Assembly: GCA_038501625.1 (NCBI GenBank)
Contig: JAZAYU010000013.1
Coordinates: forward strand, 7,564,001-7,628,000
Length of the DNA: 64,000 bases
Reading direction: 5' to 3'
Source of the DNA: Corbicula japonica
Taxonomy: Eukaryota; Mollusca; Bivalvia; Venerida; Cyrenidae
A program made the translations under genes and the position numbers. The notes under the pieces were generated by a model. The model did no database searches, was not told the origin of the DNA, and worked only from the letters and a program-made list of their open reading frames with translations. Below, piece after piece: positions 62,197 to 64,000 of this stretch (the stretch's first letter is position 1; each line of letters opens with the position of its first letter).

Positions 62197-62229
62197 CTGA
62201 AAACATACAACAGTATCTCCAGTTTAGGT

Positions 62230-63173
62230 CATACCTGTGAACCCTCCCGACTTAGGCGGGAGACTCCCGATTTTTAAGTCCAATTAATCTCCTGCCTCCC
62301 GCATATTATGCCATTTCTCCCGACTTTTGACATTTCCATGTAACATTTACGAAATCTCCCCATTAAAACACATTTACGATCATGCTTTCCTCACGAGAGT
62401 ACAAATTAGACTGGTTTACGATATTTTGGCACCTTTTTGAATGACAGGAAGTCCTAAATGGATTACCAGTCAATGAAATGTCATGCATGGCCTTGAACTT
62501 CAGACAGGTTGATGTTTTGATAACAATTATTGATTTTCTCACCTTATAGTGCACAAATGAAATTACCGATGTGGTCATTAGCATTAGGGTACTGGCGGAC
62601 ATCAAAGACACCACATGCACTTTAGTTTGATGCTTGTGATAAATTTCAAAGTGTTACTAAGAAAGCGTGTGTACTTTACAAATAAACTGTTAAAGCTTTT
62701 GTAGATGTTTAAAAGTAATGATCACTAACGAATACACTGTTTGATAATATTATGACAAATAACAGGGGTGGATCTAGGTTGATTGACCCCACTTCTTGGG
62801 CCAGAATGTATGAAATCATCATATGACTGACACAAACAACCCCTTTCCTTGAAATCTTCCGTCTAATCCTGAGTAAGATAGTGGTTGTATAACTTTTTGG
62901 CTGTCGATTCTTTATGACAAATAAATTATTTATTTATTAAAAAAATATTTTATTTATGTTTAGTAGTGTTTGTCAACTAGAGGTCTCAGAATAAAAGTAT
63001 ATCTGACAAGAAAAAAAGAGTAAATTTGATATATTCTCACTATCCAGAGCTAAAAATGTTCAACAGTTTACCATAAAACAACGCTTCGTAAAATCTCCCA
63101 CTTTTTTACCCTAATCTCCCACTTTTTTGGAGTCAATCTCCCACCTGAGCACGAATAAAGGTTCACAGGTATG
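62230..63173. mobile_element. hAT-like non-autonomous transposon, 944 bp
   Basis: Terminal inverted repeat CATACCTGTGAACC at both ends, with exact 8-bp target duplications GTTTAGGT (62222-62229, 63174-63181). Eight-base duplications with CA ends fit hAT. Subterminal TCTCCC(A/G)(A/C)TTTTT motifs are repeated near both ends. No transposase frame. Confidence 0.85.
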
Positions 63174-63183
63174 GTTTAGGTAA

Positions 63184-63570
63184 ACAGTTTATATCCAATG
63201 TCAGACCAGTGTAGATCCAGAAATGTTTTATTAATCACGCTTGATGTCTGATTCTTGGATTGCTAACCTGTACCCGCGCAGAATTTAGATTGGGGAAACT
63301 GTAGACGCATCTCATTCCTGCTGGGTTTCGAACCTGCAGTTTCAGGATCTGGAGTCTGACATCTTTCCCAAGAACATTTTTTCAAATCCAGATCAGCCTG
63401 CACATCTATGCAGTCAGAACTGGATCTACTCTGTTTCTGTTAGCTAACTGGTTAGAAATAACCTTAGAAATCTAAAACGGTGTCAATCCTGATTATACTG
63501 CACTGATGTGGAAGGCCGATCTGGATCTACACTAGTTGCACATGGGATATAAGTTGTCTATTTAGTGGGT
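63184..63570. repeat. Family A MITE split by a tRNA-Trp-like insertion
   Basis: AGACCAGTGTAGATCCAG is interrupted at about 63219; the MITE resumes at about 63389 with ATCCAGATCAGCCTGCACAT, and the right arm GCCGATCTGGATCTACACTA follows. Confidence 0.75.
63219..63389 (-). repeat. tRNA-Trp-like SINE insertion
   Basis: The minus strand has GTCAGACTCCAGATCCTGA (an anticodon arm with CCA, as in tRNA-Trp) and the B-box GGTTCGAAACC. The 5' half of the tRNA is degraded, so this is a SINE or tRNA pseudogene rather than a working tRNA. Confidence 0.55.
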
Positions 63571-63797
63571 CGTTAGCAAATGCATAACTGTATACATATA
63601 CATTTCTCTAAAAGATGGGCCTTTTTAGCAGCCAGCCCTCGAAATGGTACCGGATAAATTTACTTCTTGCATACTTTATGCCCAAAGTATTGAGAAATCT
63701 AGATCTTTGGATCATTTCTCTAAAGAAAGACCTGCTCCATTAAATGTGTTCAAATCATCACAATGAAGATGTTAGAAATACAACAACAACATTTATA

Positions 63798-64000
63798 TGC
63801 CTTTTATCCCATTTGTGTATGGGGTAGATCCAGATCAGCCTGCAGAAATGTGCCATCTGATCCACATCTACACTAGGCTACTTGGTCAGAAATAACCTAG
63901 CATAAAAGTGAGCAGTTTGGATCCTGATAATATGTCACCAATGTGCCAGCTGTTCTGGATCTACACTGTGTATGATAACAGCAATATTGCATGGAGTAAA
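63798..64000. repeat. Family A MITE at window edge
   Basis: GGTAGATCCAGATCAGCCTG, CATCTGATCCACATCTACAC and AGCTGTTCTGGATCTACACT arms, ending GCATGGAGTAAA at the last base. Confidence 0.75.

Noticed and set aside
14550..62196. Other dynein paralogues (DNAH2, DNAH6, DNAH12, DNAH5)
   Set aside because: AAA motifs are shared by all, but [31 protein letters not shown] and the C-terminal NTD ending point to DNAH10. A phylogeny would confirm.

Overview
The window is animal nuclear DNA, AT-rich, intron-rich and crowded with small transposons. Protein similarity and the repeat types suggest a mollusc, most likely a bivalve. That placement is inference; no species marker is present. All genic content that I trust is on the minus strand.

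The main gene is the 3' three quarters of an axonemal inner-arm dynein heavy chain, recognisably DNAH10. I could place 59 coding exons from 62196 (most upstream visible) down to the stop codon at 14550. They sum to 10,506 nt (3,501 residues plus stop) with compatible splice phases at every junction. They cover the end of the tail, the linker, the six-AAA motor ring with P-loops in AAA1 to AAA4, the stalk with its microtubule-binding domain, and the C-terminal domain. About 1,000 N-terminal residues lie beyond 64000. Two tiny in-frame exons (42 nt at 52035-52076, 51 nt at 20104-20154) add short insertions that I do not recall from vertebrate DNAH10 and may be alternatively spliced.

The second gene is the first coding exon of an ERK-type MAP kinase (7352-7467), with a CpG-containing promoter carrying a CRE, an E-box and a YY1-like start region. 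The rest of the kinase must lie beyond base 1, so its first intron exceeds 7.3 kb. That intron holds a 5'-truncated LINE, a pogo-like MITE, a tRNA-derived SINE-like piece, and a LINE remnant inserted in a hairpin-rich tandem array.

Between the two genes (about 7.9-14.5 kb) lie a decayed reverse transcriptase relic, a 2,080-bp non-autonomous DNA transposon whose ends start with CACAGTG and which is flanked by a 5-bp duplication (Transib/RAG-like), and a 31-bp-unit minisatellite.

The DNAH10 introns are loaded with foldback elements. About 37 copies or fragments belong to a TTAA-flanked family with CCCTTT ends (piggyBac-like). About ten copies belong to a palindromic family that carries two inverted CCAAT boxes. 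There are single or double copies of other MITEs, some nested with clear target-site duplications. The two genes are tandem and co-oriented but functionally unrelated (ciliary motility and growth-factor signalling); nothing suggests joint regulation.
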